Origin: Oscillospiraceae bacterium
GTDB taxonomy: Bacteria > Bacillota > Clostridia > Oscillospirales > Oscillospiraceae
Direction: 5' to 3'
Assembly: GCA_020025275.1 (NCBI GenBank)
Contig: JAHHSI010000007.1
Location: forward strand, 1-64,000
DNA: 64,000 nt
The notes beneath the pieces are model-generated. The model was not told the DNA's origin. It searched no databases and was given only the letters and a program-made list of their open reading frames with translations. Both the position numbers and the translations under genes were made by a program. Below, in pieces: positions 1 through 7,646 of the stretch; position 1 is the first letter of the stretch, and each line of letters opens with the position of its first letter.

Positions 1-2
1 CA

Positions 3-293
3 GCGACCTGCGAGCACGGCGATCTGGTGAAGGACAAGGCGGCCCATACCTTCGGCGACTGGACGGTGACCGTGCAGCCCACGGAGGATAAGGAAGGCCT
101 GCAGGAGAGAAGCTGCACGGTGTGCGGTGCTGCCCAGCAGGTCGTAGTGGAAAAGCTGCCTGGCGTCACACCGAAACCGGAGACGCCGCCCACCGGTGAC
201 CATAGTCACGTGGGTCTGTGGGCCACGGCCGCTCTGGCAGCCGGTGTCGGTGTGATCGGCGTTGTTTGCTATCAGAGAAAGAAAAGAAGCTGA
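3..293 (+). CDS. C-terminal part of a sortase-anchored surface protein (5' end outside window)
   Basis: The frame is open from base 3, so the gene starts upstream of the window. The visible part has a Cys/His-bearing segment (AHTFGDW and a CTVCGAAQQ stretch) of the kind repeated in surface proteins of gut Clostridia. A Pro-rich linker follows, then PPTGD, a hydrophobic stretch of about 20 residues and a basic tail (RKKRS). This order matches a cell-wall sorting signal in which PPTGD stands in for LPXTG. The protein is probably exported and linked to peptidoglycan by a sortase that is not in this window. A diverged second copy of this 3' end lies at 7431-7567. What the missing N-terminal part does cannot be said. 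Confidence 0.75.
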   Translation, partial: ATCEHGDLVKDKAAHTFGDWTVTVQPTEDKEGLQERSCTVCGAAQQVVVEKLPGVTPKPETPPTGDHSHVGLWATAALAAGVGVIGVVCYQRKKRS

Positions 294-323
294 TCGGCCG
301 GTGAGTAGATAGGCAACAAAGAA

Positions 324-358
324 GGGCCCCGGAAGGCAATACCCTCCGGGGCCCTTTT
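324..358. terminator. Rho-independent terminator after the surface protein gene
   Basis: GGGCCCCGGA pairs with TCCGGGGCCC and is followed by TTTT. The same hairpin, less diverged in its stem, stands at 7596-7630 in the duplicated copy, where it also lies just beyond the rpoN stop codon and so can serve both strands. Confidence 0.85.
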
Positions 359-413
359 GCACCCGGCGAAGAGATCAATGAGGGACGTGTCGCCCGGCGG
401 CACCGGGATCCCT
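359..413 (-). pseudogene. 3' remnant of a deleted rpoN copy
   Basis: Bases 359-411 align with the last codons and downstream flank of the intact rpoN at 7631-7680: CCGG(C/A)GAAGAGAT(C/T)AATGA, then a region reading GIP on the minus strand as in rpoN. Homology stops near 411. The next bases (from about 414, CATCGAGG) match sequence upstream of rpoN at 9092. An internal deletion of about 1.4 kb therefore removed this rpoN copy. Confidence 0.65.
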
Positions 414-568
414 CATGTCATCGAGGCATGCCACGGATCAAGGAGAATTTTCCATGGACAGAGGGGGCAGTCTTGCAAAGGCAGGCGGGATATTATACAA
501 TGAAGGTCCAAGTAGAAACGGGATTGATCGGTAATGGAAAAACAAGGGAGAAAGGGGCGGAAAGCGCT
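414..568 (+). promoter_or_regulatory. Conserved leader of the sigma-54 activator gene
   Basis: This stretch is about 80% identical to 9092-9235 in the second locus copy, including TTGCAAAGGCAGGCGGGATAT and GAGAAAGGGGCGG. A possible promoter is TTGCAA near 473 with a TATACA-like -10 ending near 498. In-frame ATGs exist at 428 and 500, but neither has a good ribosome site, whereas GTG at 569 is preceded by GGGAGAAAGGGG. I therefore treat this as leader, although it might encode up to 47 extra N-terminal residues. Confidence 0.4.
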
Positions 569-2383
569 GTGGATATTCTCGAAAGTGTGTTGGACAGTTC
601 TTCCCACGCTATTTTTACGTTGGATCATGAGGGGATCGTGACCCATATCAATCATCAGGCCAAGGAGCGCTTCGGCCTTTTTAACCACAGCCAGAAGTCC
701 CACAGTGCCGGACGGTTGGAGCCGGGGGATCTGGTCATGCTGGCCACCACGGCCATGGGCGGCGATGACGGCGGCTTGCAGCAGGAGGATCTGGCCGTAC
801 TGGGAATCCACGACAAGAAGATCCAGCCGGGGGATCTGGTGGCGGCTGTGGGCGTTTTTCAAGATGATACGGCACCTCGCCCTGTCTATAAAGCGCTGCG
901 GCGGCGGGACGCTTCTACGCTGCAGCTGGACGTGAATTGGCAGGGGAGGATCATTCGGGTGGCTATGGACGGAAATGAGGCGTCAGTCACCGTAGATGGC
1001 GAGCGCTACGCCATCAGCTATTTTATGTCCATCTGCCAGTTAGTGGTGTTGGATCACGCCACCGGACATGTAAAATTCTGGCAGGAAAAAGGCTATTCGG
1101 CCCGGAAAGAGGGCGTGGGCAATCTGCTGCGTGGCGGCTCCTTCGGCGCTAAGGGGCCGGATAGCGAAATACAGGTGGTGGGCTACTACTTCCGAGAGTT
1201 TTTTGAGGGAGAGCTGTTCGAGCGTCATCTGCAAATGGTGCTGACCGGAGAGGCGGACCGCTTCGAGGATCAGGAGTACGAGATCAACGGCTATGCCCTC
1301 ATGGCCAGCATCCTACCGGTGCCCGATGCGGAAAACGGCAATGGTGCCATTGTGAAATTCCGCCGCTTTGAGGACATCAAGACCACCATTCTTGAGCGCA
1401 ATACGGCCATCACCGCCGCCGAGCGGAAGTACAAGGAGGCCGAGCAGGATATGCTGATGGAGGGGGGCGCCTTTACCTCCCTGTTCGGCAGCTCCACCGT
1501 GATGGCGGAGGTGAAGCGCTATGCTTACCGCCTCTCCCAGCTGGACTGCAACATCCTGATTACCGGCGAGAGCGGCACGGGAAAATCGTTTCTGGCCCGC
1601 AGCATTGCCGACGTACAGCCGCGGCGGGGGCCGCTGATCACGGTGGACTGCTCCACCATCGCACCCACGCTGTTTGAAAGCGAGATGTTCGGCTATGTGG
1701 GCGGAGCCTTTACCGGGGCCAACCCCAAGGGTAAGGCCGGCTTCTTTGAGGAGGCGGACGGCGGCACGATTTTTCTTGATGAGATCGGTGAAGTGCCGCT
1801 GAATATTCAGGCCAAGCTCCTGAGCATTATTCAGAATAAAACGCTCTGCCGGGTGGGCTCCACCAAGACCATCCCCGTCAACGTGCGGATTCTGGCGGCG
1901 ACCAACCGCAACCTGCGTCAGGAGGTCAGCGAGGGGCTCTTCCGACAGGATCTCTACTATCGGCTCAGCGCCTTTACGGTGGAGCTGCCGCCGCTGCGGG
2001 AGTGTCAGGAGGATGTGTATTTCCTCATCAATCACCTCATGGACACCATCCGCGAGAAGTACGGTATGCCGGATAAATGTCTCTCAGGAGAGGCCTTCAG
2101 CCGCCTGCTGGCCTATGACTGGCCGGGGAATATCCGTGAACTGGAAAACGTATTGGAGCGGGCGGTGGTCCTCTCCGAGTCGGATATCATCTATGATGAG
2201 CACATCCGGCTGGAGCAGGAGCCGGTCCCCATGACGCTGAAAGAGCAGCTGAAGGCGGAAGAAAAACGGATCCTGCGCCGGACGCTGGCCCAATGCGGCG
2301 GCAATCGCACCGCGGCCATGGAGCAGCTGGGGCTGTCTAAAACGGTGTTTTATGGCAAACTCAAGGAGCACCGGATCAATTGA
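569..2383 (+). CDS. Sigma-54-dependent PAS/AAA+ transcriptional activator
   Basis: This is an enhancer-binding protein that uses ATP to open promoters held by RNA polymerase with sigma-54. From the GTG start it has 604 residues. A PAS-like sensor region opens the protein (SSSHAIFTLDHEGIVTHIN). The AAA+ domain follows, with Walker A GESGTGKS near residue 332, the sigma-54 contact loop GAFTGA near 380 (context YVGGAFTGANP), Walker B GTIFLDEIGE near 400 and the RQDLYYRL segment. A Fis-type helix-turn-helix ends it (GGNRTAAMEQLGLSKTVFYGKL). An upstream ATG at 428 would give 651 residues. Just downstream are three GTTC...GAAC dyads and a -24/-12 promoter before dapF, so dapF and the transporter are probable targets. 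rpoN itself survives only in the second locus copy. The inducing ligand is unknown. Confidence 0.9.
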   Translation: MDILESVLDSSSHAIFTLDHEGIVTHINHQAKERFGLFNHSQKSHSAGRLEPGDLVMLATTAMGGDDGGLQQEDLAVLGIHDKKIQPGDLVAAVGVFQDDTAPRPVYKALRRRDASTLQLDVNWQGRIIRVAMDGNEASVTVDGERYAISYFMSICQLVVLDHATGHVKFWQEKGYSARKEGVGNLLRGGSFGAKGPDSEIQVVGYYFREFFEGELFERHLQMVLTGEADRFEDQEYEINGYALMASILPVPDAENGNGAIVKFRRFEDIKTTILERNTAITAAERKYKEAEQDMLMEGGAFTSLFGSSTVMAEVKRYAYRLSQLDCNILITGESGTGKSFLARSIADVQPRRGPLITVDCSTIAPTLFESEMFGYVGGAFTGANPKGKAGFFEEADGGTIFLDEIGEVPLNIQAKLLSIIQNKTLCRVGSTKTIPVNVRILAATNRNLRQEVSEGLFRQDLYYRLSAFTVELPPLRECQEDVYFLINHLMDTIREKYGMPDKCLSGEAFSRLLAYDWPGNIRELENVLERAVVLSESDIIYDEHIRLEQEPVPMTLKEQLKAEEKRILRRTLAQCGGNRTAAMEQLGLSKTVFYGKLKEHRIN

Positions 2384-2393
2384 AGAGAAAAAG

Positions 2394-2455
2394 AAAGTTC
2401 GGTTTTTTGAACGCTGTTCCAAAAATAGGAATAGGAGTTCGGAAAACCGAACTTT
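2394..2455 (+). promoter_or_regulatory. Three-dyad upstream activator sequence (also terminator-like)
   Basis: There are three inverted repeats: GTTCGGTTTTTTGAAC (2397-2412), GTTCC-N7-GGAAT (2416-2432) and GTTCGG-AAAA-CCGAAC (2437-2452). Their centres are about 20 bp apart, close to two helical turns. They lie 145-205 bp upstream of the -24/-12 promoter, the usual place for an enhancer. The outer two can also pair with each other and are followed by TTTTTT, so the block may double as the terminator of the activator gene. The same array recurs at 9325-9380. Confidence 0.65.
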
Positions 2456-2598
2456 TTTAAGGCGTTCCAAAGAAAACCGGGCAAAAGGGTTTTCCACAAG
2501 AGAGGAACGGAGACATACCGGACGCTAAATCGGTTAAATTGTTGAAAAATTACGGACTGATTTGTATGGAATTCTAATATTTTTCACAAAACTGGTAA

Positions 2599-2616
2599 TT
2601 GGCATGAAATTCGCAT
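2599..2616 (+). promoter_or_regulatory. Sigma-54 (-24/-12) promoter of the dapF operon
   Basis: TTGGCATGAAATTCGCAT has the invariant GG and GC dinucleotides exactly 10 bp apart and matches TTGGCAC-N5-TTGCA closely. It is about 60 bp upstream of the dapF start. The same element with one change is found at 9529-9546 before the second transporter. Confidence 0.8.
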
Positions 2617-2675
2617 ATATAAGACAGTGAGCGGCTGGCCCAAGGGCACCGTGAAAGGAAGGAGTCAACAACACA

Positions 2676-3530
2676 ATGGATTTTTGGAAAATGAACGGGG
2701 CCGGTAATGACTTTGTTGTTGTCAATAACATGGCAGGAGACATTCCGCCGGCAGAGTACAGCACCATCGCCAAAACGCTTTGTGAGCGGCATTTGTCCAT
2801 CGGGGCCGACGGCATGATGTTTGTGGAAAAGGCTCAGGGAGATGCGGATTACCGCATGGCGTTCTATAATTCGGACGGCAGTATGGGCGAGATGTGCGGC
2901 AACGGAGCACGCTGCATTTGCCGCTACGGTTATGAAAACGGTCTGGCCGGCGAAGTGCAGCGGGTGGAGACCACGGCCGGTGTCGTCATCGGAGAGCGCA
3001 TAGATTCGAGGCTCTATCGGGTTCGCCTGAACGACCCCACACTCATTAAACTGGATGCTCCGGTAAACGTGGACGGGAAGGTGTATCCCTGTGCCTACGT
3101 AGAACTGGGTGATCCCGGTATCCCCCATGCGGTAGTTCCGATTTCCGGACTGGCAGCATATCCCCGTCAGGAGCTTCGCACGTTGGGGCGTGCGCTGCGG
3201 TATCATCCGGACTTCCCCAAGGGAGCCAACGTCAATTTCTATGAGATCACGGGCGAGGATGAAGTGCTGGAATGCACCTATGAGCGGGGTGTGGAGGACT
3301 TTACCTATGCCTGCGGCACCGGGACCGGATCGCTGGTCACAGTGCTGGCCCTGCAGGGGAAAGTCAGCGGCCGCAACGTCCGGGTGAATATGACCGGCGG
3401 GCAGCTGGTGATCTCCATTGACCGGCAGGGAGACACCATCGAGAACCTGTACCTTACCGGCCCGACCAATGTGGTCGCTAAGGGGGAGGTCACCGACGAG
3501 GAACTGGTCCTCAATGCACGATATAGGTGA
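2676..3530 (+). CDS. dapF: Diaminopimelate epimerase-family protein
   Basis: DapF interconverts LL- and meso-diaminopimelate without a cofactor, using two cysteines. Both are present: Cys74 in CGNGARC and Cys213 in ACGTGTG. The N-terminal KMNGAGNDF matches the family signature. At 284 residues it has the usual length. GAAAGGAAGGAG about 12 bases upstream of the ATG acts as the ribosome site. It is the first gene after the sigma-54 promoter and is followed 56 bases later by a DAACS transporter. This setting is unusual for housekeeping lysine synthesis and suggests a catabolic or salvage duty, possibly on another amino acid. The last 10 codons of a deleted second copy survive at 9581-9610. Confidence 0.85.
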   Translation: MDFWKMNGAGNDFVVVNNMAGDIPPAEYSTIAKTLCERHLSIGADGMMFVEKAQGDADYRMAFYNSDGSMGEMCGNGARCICRYGYENGLAGEVQRVETTAGVVIGERIDSRLYRVRLNDPTLIKLDAPVNVDGKVYPCAYVELGDPGIPHAVVPISGLAAYPRQELRTLGRALRYHPDFPKGANVNFYEITGEDEVLECTYERGVEDFTYACGTGTGSLVTVLALQGKVSGRNVRVNMTGGQLVISIDRQGDTIENLYLTGPTNVVAKGEVTDEELVLNARYR

Positions 3531-3586
3531 GCGTGGAAAAGCTTTACATAAAAAATAGCGATACATTTGTTAGGAGGAATTGAGCA

Positions 3587-4855
3587 ATGGAAAAGAAATC
3601 TGTAATGAAAAACTATGCGTTCCTGGCGATCATGCTGGGATCCATGGTGCTGGGCTGCATCTTTGGCTGGCTGGCACCTGAAGCGGCCAAGAGCATTAAG
3701 TTTTTGGGCACGGTCTTTATCAACATGATGTTCTGTGTCGTGGTTCCCATGGTATTTGCCTCCATTTCCAGTTCTGTGGCGTGTACAAAGAGCCGGAAGC
3801 GTGCCGGTAAGATCATGGGTACGACCGTCGGTACATTCGTGATTACCGGTGCGATCGCCGCAGTCATTATGTTTGTGCTGATGAAGATTTTCCCGCCCGT
3901 TTTGTCCGCATGGTCCAACATCGAGTCGGAGGCAATGGGCGAGCACGCATCCATGACGGATATGATCGTCAACTTCTTTACCTCCAGTGATTTCGTGGGT
4001 CTGCTGAGCCGCAAGGCCATGCTGCCTCTGATCGTGTTCTCGGTGCTGTTCGGATTTGCAACCAATCTGGCCGGCGGTCCTGACGGGATCATTGCCAAGG
4101 GATTGAGTGCGCTGACCGATGTGATGATGAAGTTTGTGAGCATCATTACGTACTATGCCCCCATTGCCTTCTTCGCCATCTTCGGTGATCTGATGGCCAC
4201 CTATGGCTCTGCCATTACCGAGTCCTATGGCCGTGCAATGATGGTGTACTATCCGCTTTGCTTTGTGTACATCTTTACGGCCTTCCCTCTGTTCGCATGG
4301 TTTGGCGGTGGTAAACACGGCATCAAGACCATGCTCAAGCATGTGGGGAAACCGGCCATTGTGTCGCTGGGTACCTGCTCTTCTGCAGCGACCATCCCGA
4401 CCAACCTGGCGGAGGCGGCGGACACCGGCGTTTCCAAGGATGTGGCAGAGATGGTGATTCCTCTGGGTGCCACCATGCACATGGATGGTTCCTGCTTCTC
4501 CTGCGTTTTGAAGATCGCCTTTGTCTTGGGGGTATTCGGACAGAATCTGGAGTGGAACCAGCTGCTGCCCGTCGTTCTGGTGGCCGTGCTGTCTTCGGTG
4601 GGTATGTCCGGCGTTCCCGGCGGCGGCTATATTGGCGAGTATATCATCTGCTCCATTTTCTTCCCGCAGCAGATCGAGATGGCGTTCCCCATTCTGGTGG
4701 CCATCGGCAATCTGGTAGATCCTCCCGCAACCATGATCAACGCAGCCGGTGACTATGTGGTCACGTTTATTGTCTCCCGCTTTGCTGATGGCAAGGATTG
4801 GCTGGATAAGATCATTGAGGGCAAAAAGAAAGCGGTTGCCGTCGAGAAGCAGTAA
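3587..4855 (+). CDS. Dicarboxylate/amino acid:cation symporter (DAACS family)
   Basis: This 422-residue polytopic membrane protein has the glutamate-transporter fold signatures: a serine-rich HP1 tip (GTCSSAATIPT), the TM7 motif as HMDGS, the HP2 GVPGGG loop and TM8 as DPPATMINAAGD. It imports a small carboxylate with Na+ or H+. Two departures stand out. The TM8 arginine that binds an acidic side chain (R-T-M-V-N in GltPh) is replaced by alanine, and the TM7 asparagine of NMDGT is histidine. A glutamate or aspartate substrate is therefore unlikely, and a neutral or longer amino acid is more plausible. AGGAGGAATTG precedes the start. It sits between dapF and a YkuD-type lipoprotein in the sigma-54 operon. 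Confidence 0.88.
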   Translation: MEKKSVMKNYAFLAIMLGSMVLGCIFGWLAPEAAKSIKFLGTVFINMMFCVVVPMVFASISSSVACTKSRKRAGKIMGTTVGTFVITGAIAAVIMFVLMKIFPPVLSAWSNIESEAMGEHASMTDMIVNFFTSSDFVGLLSRKAMLPLIVFSVLFGFATNLAGGPDGIIAKGLSALTDVMMKFVSIITYYAPIAFFAIFGDLMATYGSAITESYGRAMMVYYPLCFVYIFTAFPLFAWFGGGKHGIKTMLKHVGKPAIVSLGTCSSAATIPTNLAEAADTGVSKDVAEMVIPLGATMHMDGSCFSCVLKIAFVLGVFGQNLEWNQLLPVVLVAVLSSVGMSGVPGGGYIGEYIICSIFFPQQIEMAFPILVAIGNLVDPPATMINAAGDYVVTFIVSRFADGKDWLDKIIEGKKKAVAVEKQ

Positions 4856-4881
4856 AGACCTGACATAAACAGCAGCGGCAA

Positions 4882-4930
4882 GGAGCCGAGTGGTGTACGG
4901 TGTTGGTTGACCATGCCCACTCGGCCCTCC
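4882..4930. terminator. Hairpin after the DAACS transporter gene
   Basis: GGAG-CCGAGTGG pairs with CCACTCGG-CCCTCC across a loop of about 23 bases. There is no T-run, so it may slow polymerase or protect the 3' end rather than fully terminate. The rest of 4856-5152 shows no gene that I can support. Confidence 0.4.
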
Positions 4931-5152
4931 TGAAAGAGTATTTCCGTCGAGGTGAAAGAAGTTTCACCGCAGGCAGATCAATTTGTACGAGTAAATCCTA
5001 CAGAGAAAGTATTCGGATGGATGCGGCTGGCGGTGAGCCGAGCATCGATGCCCGACCGGGCAGAAATTGTGGACGTGTTCTCCTTGGCGTAACGAAGACA
5101 CGCCGAATCGATCCAAACAACGGTTTCGGAAAATAGGGAAGGATGTATGATC

Positions 5153-5821
5153 ATGAAAAAAAGAGTTACCGCAATCATTTCAGCGGCAGCAATTCTGGTG
5201 TTGCTGCTGGCTGGCTGTACCAATGCTCCGGCACAGAACAATAAGCCCTCCGACGCCCCGAAAGTTGATATTGCAGCGGCGAAAGACGCAACCTCGATCA
5301 TTCTTGTCAAGAGCCATAAGAGCACGGCCGACCTGACCTTCATGGTCAATGAAGGCGGCTTCTGGAAGGAAGTTCTCTCCACCAACCAGGCATGGGTAGG
5401 AAAGAATGGCGTTACGATGCACAAGCAGGAAGGGGACGGATGCACCCCCGCCGGTGTCTATACGCTGAGCCAGCCCTTTGGCTGTGAGGATGCCCCCGAG
5501 GGTGTTGAAGGATACACCAAGCTCACCGAGGACGAATACTGGGTCGATGATGGGGAGAGCAAGTACTATAACACCATGGTGCGCAAGAGTGAGGCAGATG
5601 AGGAGTGGAAGAGCGCCGAGCATCTGGTAGAGGAAACCGTGGCCTATGCCTACGCCTGCAATATCGACTATAATACGCAGCGTGTTCCCGGCAGCGGATC
5701 TGCGATTTTCCTGCACTGCTCCACCGGCCGCCCCACAGCCGGCTGTGTCTCCGTTCCTCAGGACGTAATGATCCAGCTGCTGCAGCTGATCAATGACGGC
5801 ACAGTGATCGTCATTATGTAA
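5153..5821 (+). CDS. YkuD-type L,D-transpeptidase-like lipoprotein
   Basis: The N-terminus is a lipoprotein signal (basic MKKR, hydrophobic run, LLAGC lipobox), so the protein is anchored outside the membrane. The C-terminal half carries an L,D-transpeptidase-type active site, a His in IFLHCS followed by TAGCVSVP with the catalytic Cys. Such enzymes make or edit 3-3 cross-links or trim stem peptides containing diaminopimelate. The domain belongs to the shorter secreted branch near COG3786 and not to the LysM-bearing enzymes. AAGGA is 9 bases before ATG 5153 but only 3 before ATG 5147, so I chose 5153. Placement between the transporter and lysA links the operon to peptidoglycan or DAP. The substrate remains inferred. 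Confidence 0.8.
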   Translation: MKKRVTAIISAAAILVLLLAGCTNAPAQNNKPSDAPKVDIAAAKDATSIILVKSHKSTADLTFMVNEGGFWKEVLSTNQAWVGKNGVTMHKQEGDGCTPAGVYTLSQPFGCEDAPEGVEGYTKLTEDEYWVDDGESKYYNTMVRKSEADEEWKSAEHLVEETVAYAYACNIDYNTQRVPGSGSAIFLHCSTGRPTAGCVSVPQDVMIQLLQLINDGTVIVIM

Positions 5822-6052
5822 AAAAGCGTTGGCACTTGTTTGCCCTTTAATGCAAACCGGATCTGGTACGGAGAGATGGCAGCAGCCATCGCTTCTGTGC
5901 TCCGACCATATCCGTCTGGATATTTGAAAATCCAAGACTCGTACGGATGATTTGATTTTCTCAGAAAATTGAAACCAGCCATGGAGCAGCCAAGACTTCG
6001 CTGACCGTGTCCGATGCTGGTGGAAAAGAAGGGATAACGCGATAGCAAACCG

Positions 6053-7373
6053 GGAAAGAGGTTAGGACATATGATTTGTGATAACATCACGGTGGGACAG
6101 AATGGACATTTGCTATTTGCCGGACAGGATACGACAGCACTGGCCAAGCAGTACGGGACGCCCCTATACCTGATGGATGAAGATAAGATCCGCGAAAACT
6201 GCCGTCTTTATCAATCGGCGTTCCGGGAGCATTTCGGCGACAAGGCTCGGCCGCTGTATGCCAGCAAGGCCAACTCCTTCAAACGCATCTATGAGATCAT
6301 GCGGGAGGAGGATATGGGCATTGACGTGGTGTCCTCCGGTGAGATCTACACGGCATTGCAGGCCGGCTATGACCTGAGCCGTGCCTACTTCCACAGCAAC
6401 AATAAAACCGATGAGGACATCATCTACGGCATGGAGAACCACATCGGCTACTTCGTGGCCGACAATGTGGAGGAGATCAAGGCCATCGAAGCGCAGGCAG
6501 CCCGCCGAGGCATCCGCCAGAAGGTGCTGCTGCGGCTGACACCGGGGATCGATCCGCACACCTACGAGGCCGTGTCCACAGGCAAGGTGGACTCCAAGTT
6601 CGGCTCCGCCATTGAGACGGGGCAGGCCGAGGAGATCACCGTCTTTACCCTGGCACAGCCCCATGTGGAGCTGATGGGCTTCCACTGCCATGTGGGCTCA
6701 CAGGTCTTTGGTGAGGACATTTTTGAGCGAGCGGCGGTGGTGATGCTGGAGTTTATTGCGGACATGAAGAGAAAGCATGGCTATATGGCGCCCCAGCTGG
6801 ATCTGGGCGGCGGATATGGTGTGCGCTACGTGGAGTCGGACCCCTATCTGGATGTCCCTACCAAGGTGGGACAGGTGGCCGCGGCCATCAAGGAGGCCTG
6901 CGCCCGTCTGGACATCGAGATGCCGGAGATCCATATGGAGCCGGGGCGCAGCATTGTCGGTGCCGCCGGCATGACGCTCTACACCTGCGGAACGGTGAAG
7001 AAGATCCCGGGCTACAAGAGCTATGTTTCCGTAGACGGCGGGATGACGGATAACCCCCGCTATGCCCTCTATCGCTCCGCCTACACCTGTCTGGCGGCCA
7101 ACAAGATGAACGAGCCGGCCGACTTCACCTGCTCCGTGGTGGGACGCTGCTGCGAGAGTGGCGACATCGTGCAGGAGGGGGTGCAGCTGCCCAGCAGCAT
7201 TGGTCGCGGTGATCTGGTGGCGGTGTGCACCACCGGTGCATATAACTACGCCATGGCCTGCAACTACAACCGGCTGCCCCGTGCGCCCATTGTCATGCTG
7301 CGCGGCGGCGAGAGCTATGTGGCCGTCCGCCGGGAGAGCTTTGCCGATCTGTGCAAAAACGATCTGTAAGAAC
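6053..7373 (+). repeat. Near-identical lysA repeat, copy 1
   Basis: About 1.32 kb from GGAAAGAGGTTAGGACAT before the start codon through GTAAGAA after the stop is repeated at 12484-13804. The only difference I found is synonymous, GGA against GGG at 6114/12545. Sequence outside these limits is unrelated or much more diverged. Confidence 0.9.
6071..7369 (+). CDS. lysA: Diaminopimelate decarboxylase (copy 1)
   Basis: This PLP enzyme converts meso-diaminopimelate to L-lysine and CO2. The alanine-racemase-type barrel carries the PLP lysine in YASKAN near residue 65, HCHVGSQ, the phosphate loop GGGYG and EPGRS. The C-terminal domain has CCESGD and the YNYAMACNYN substrate segment. At 432 residues it has the family's usual length. 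AAGAGGTTAGG precedes the ATG. The encoded protein is identical to copy 2 at 12502-13800, so one of them was recently copied or converted. A GG/GC pair upstream at 5829-5845 has only a 9-bp spacing and is not counted as a sigma-54 promoter. Confidence 0.93.
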   Translation: MICDNITVGQNGHLLFAGQDTTALAKQYGTPLYLMDEDKIRENCRLYQSAFREHFGDKARPLYASKANSFKRIYEIMREEDMGIDVVSSGEIYTALQAGYDLSRAYFHSNNKTDEDIIYGMENHIGYFVADNVEEIKAIEAQAARRGIRQKVLLRLTPGIDPHTYEAVSTGKVDSKFGSAIETGQAEEITVFTLAQPHVELMGFHCHVGSQVFGEDIFERAAVVMLEFIADMKRKHGYMAPQLDLGGGYGVRYVESDPYLDVPTKVGQVAAAIKEACARLDIEMPEIHMEPGRSIVGAAGMTLYTCGTVKKIPGYKSYVSVDGGMTDNPRYALYRSAYTCLAANKMNEPADFTCSVVGRCCESGDIVQEGVQLPSSIGRGDLVAVCTTGAYNYAMACNYNRLPRAPIVMLRGGESYVAVRRESFADLCKNDL

Positions 7374-7430
7374 CCCCTGCGGCACCACTTGCCTGATCAT
7401 CCGCAAGGAGGCGGGCAGCTTTTCCAGCTG

Positions 7431-7567
7431 CCCGGCATCATACCGAAGCCTGAGACGCCGCCCACCGGTGACCATCGACACTTGGTCCTGTGGGCCACGG
7501 CAGCTCTGGTGGCCGGTGCCGGTGTGATCGGTACCGTTTGCTATCGGAGAAAGGACAGAAGCGGATC
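7431..7567 (+). pseudogene. Degenerate copy of the surface protein sorting-signal region
   Basis: This stretch aligns with 165-295: CCCACCGGTGACCAT, TGTGGGCCACGGC and GGTGTGATCGG are shared. The TGA stop of copy 1 reads GGA here, and no start or upstream gene body is present, because the lysA repeat ends at 7373. It is a leftover of the segmental duplication. Confidence 0.75.
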
Positions 7568-7595
7568 GGCCGGTAAGGAGAGAAGCGACAAAGAA

Positions 7596-7630
7596 GGGCC
7601 CCGGAAGGCATTGCCTTCCGGGGCCCTTTT
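7596..7630. terminator. Bidirectional terminator between lysA copy 1 and rpoN
   Basis: A perfect stem, GGGCCCCGGAAGGC with GCCTTCCGGGGCCC, is followed by TTTT. It lies 16 bases beyond the rpoN stop and also ends transcription from lysA. It matches the hairpin at 324-358. Confidence 0.85.
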
Positions 7631-7646
7631 GCATCCGGAGAAGAGA

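Noticed and set aside
3305..4480. 391-codon minus-strand frame
   Set aside because: Shadow of dapF and the DAACS gene, with no start signal.
4900..5136. 78-codon plus-strand frame between the transporter and the YkuD-type gene
   Set aside because: No ribosome site, starts inside a hairpin and has no recognisable protein features.
5829..5845. TTGGCAC...TTGC upstream of lysA copy 1 as a third sigma-54 promoter
   Set aside because: GG and GC are 9 bp apart instead of 10, no dyad array lies upstream, and the site is 225 bp from the gene.
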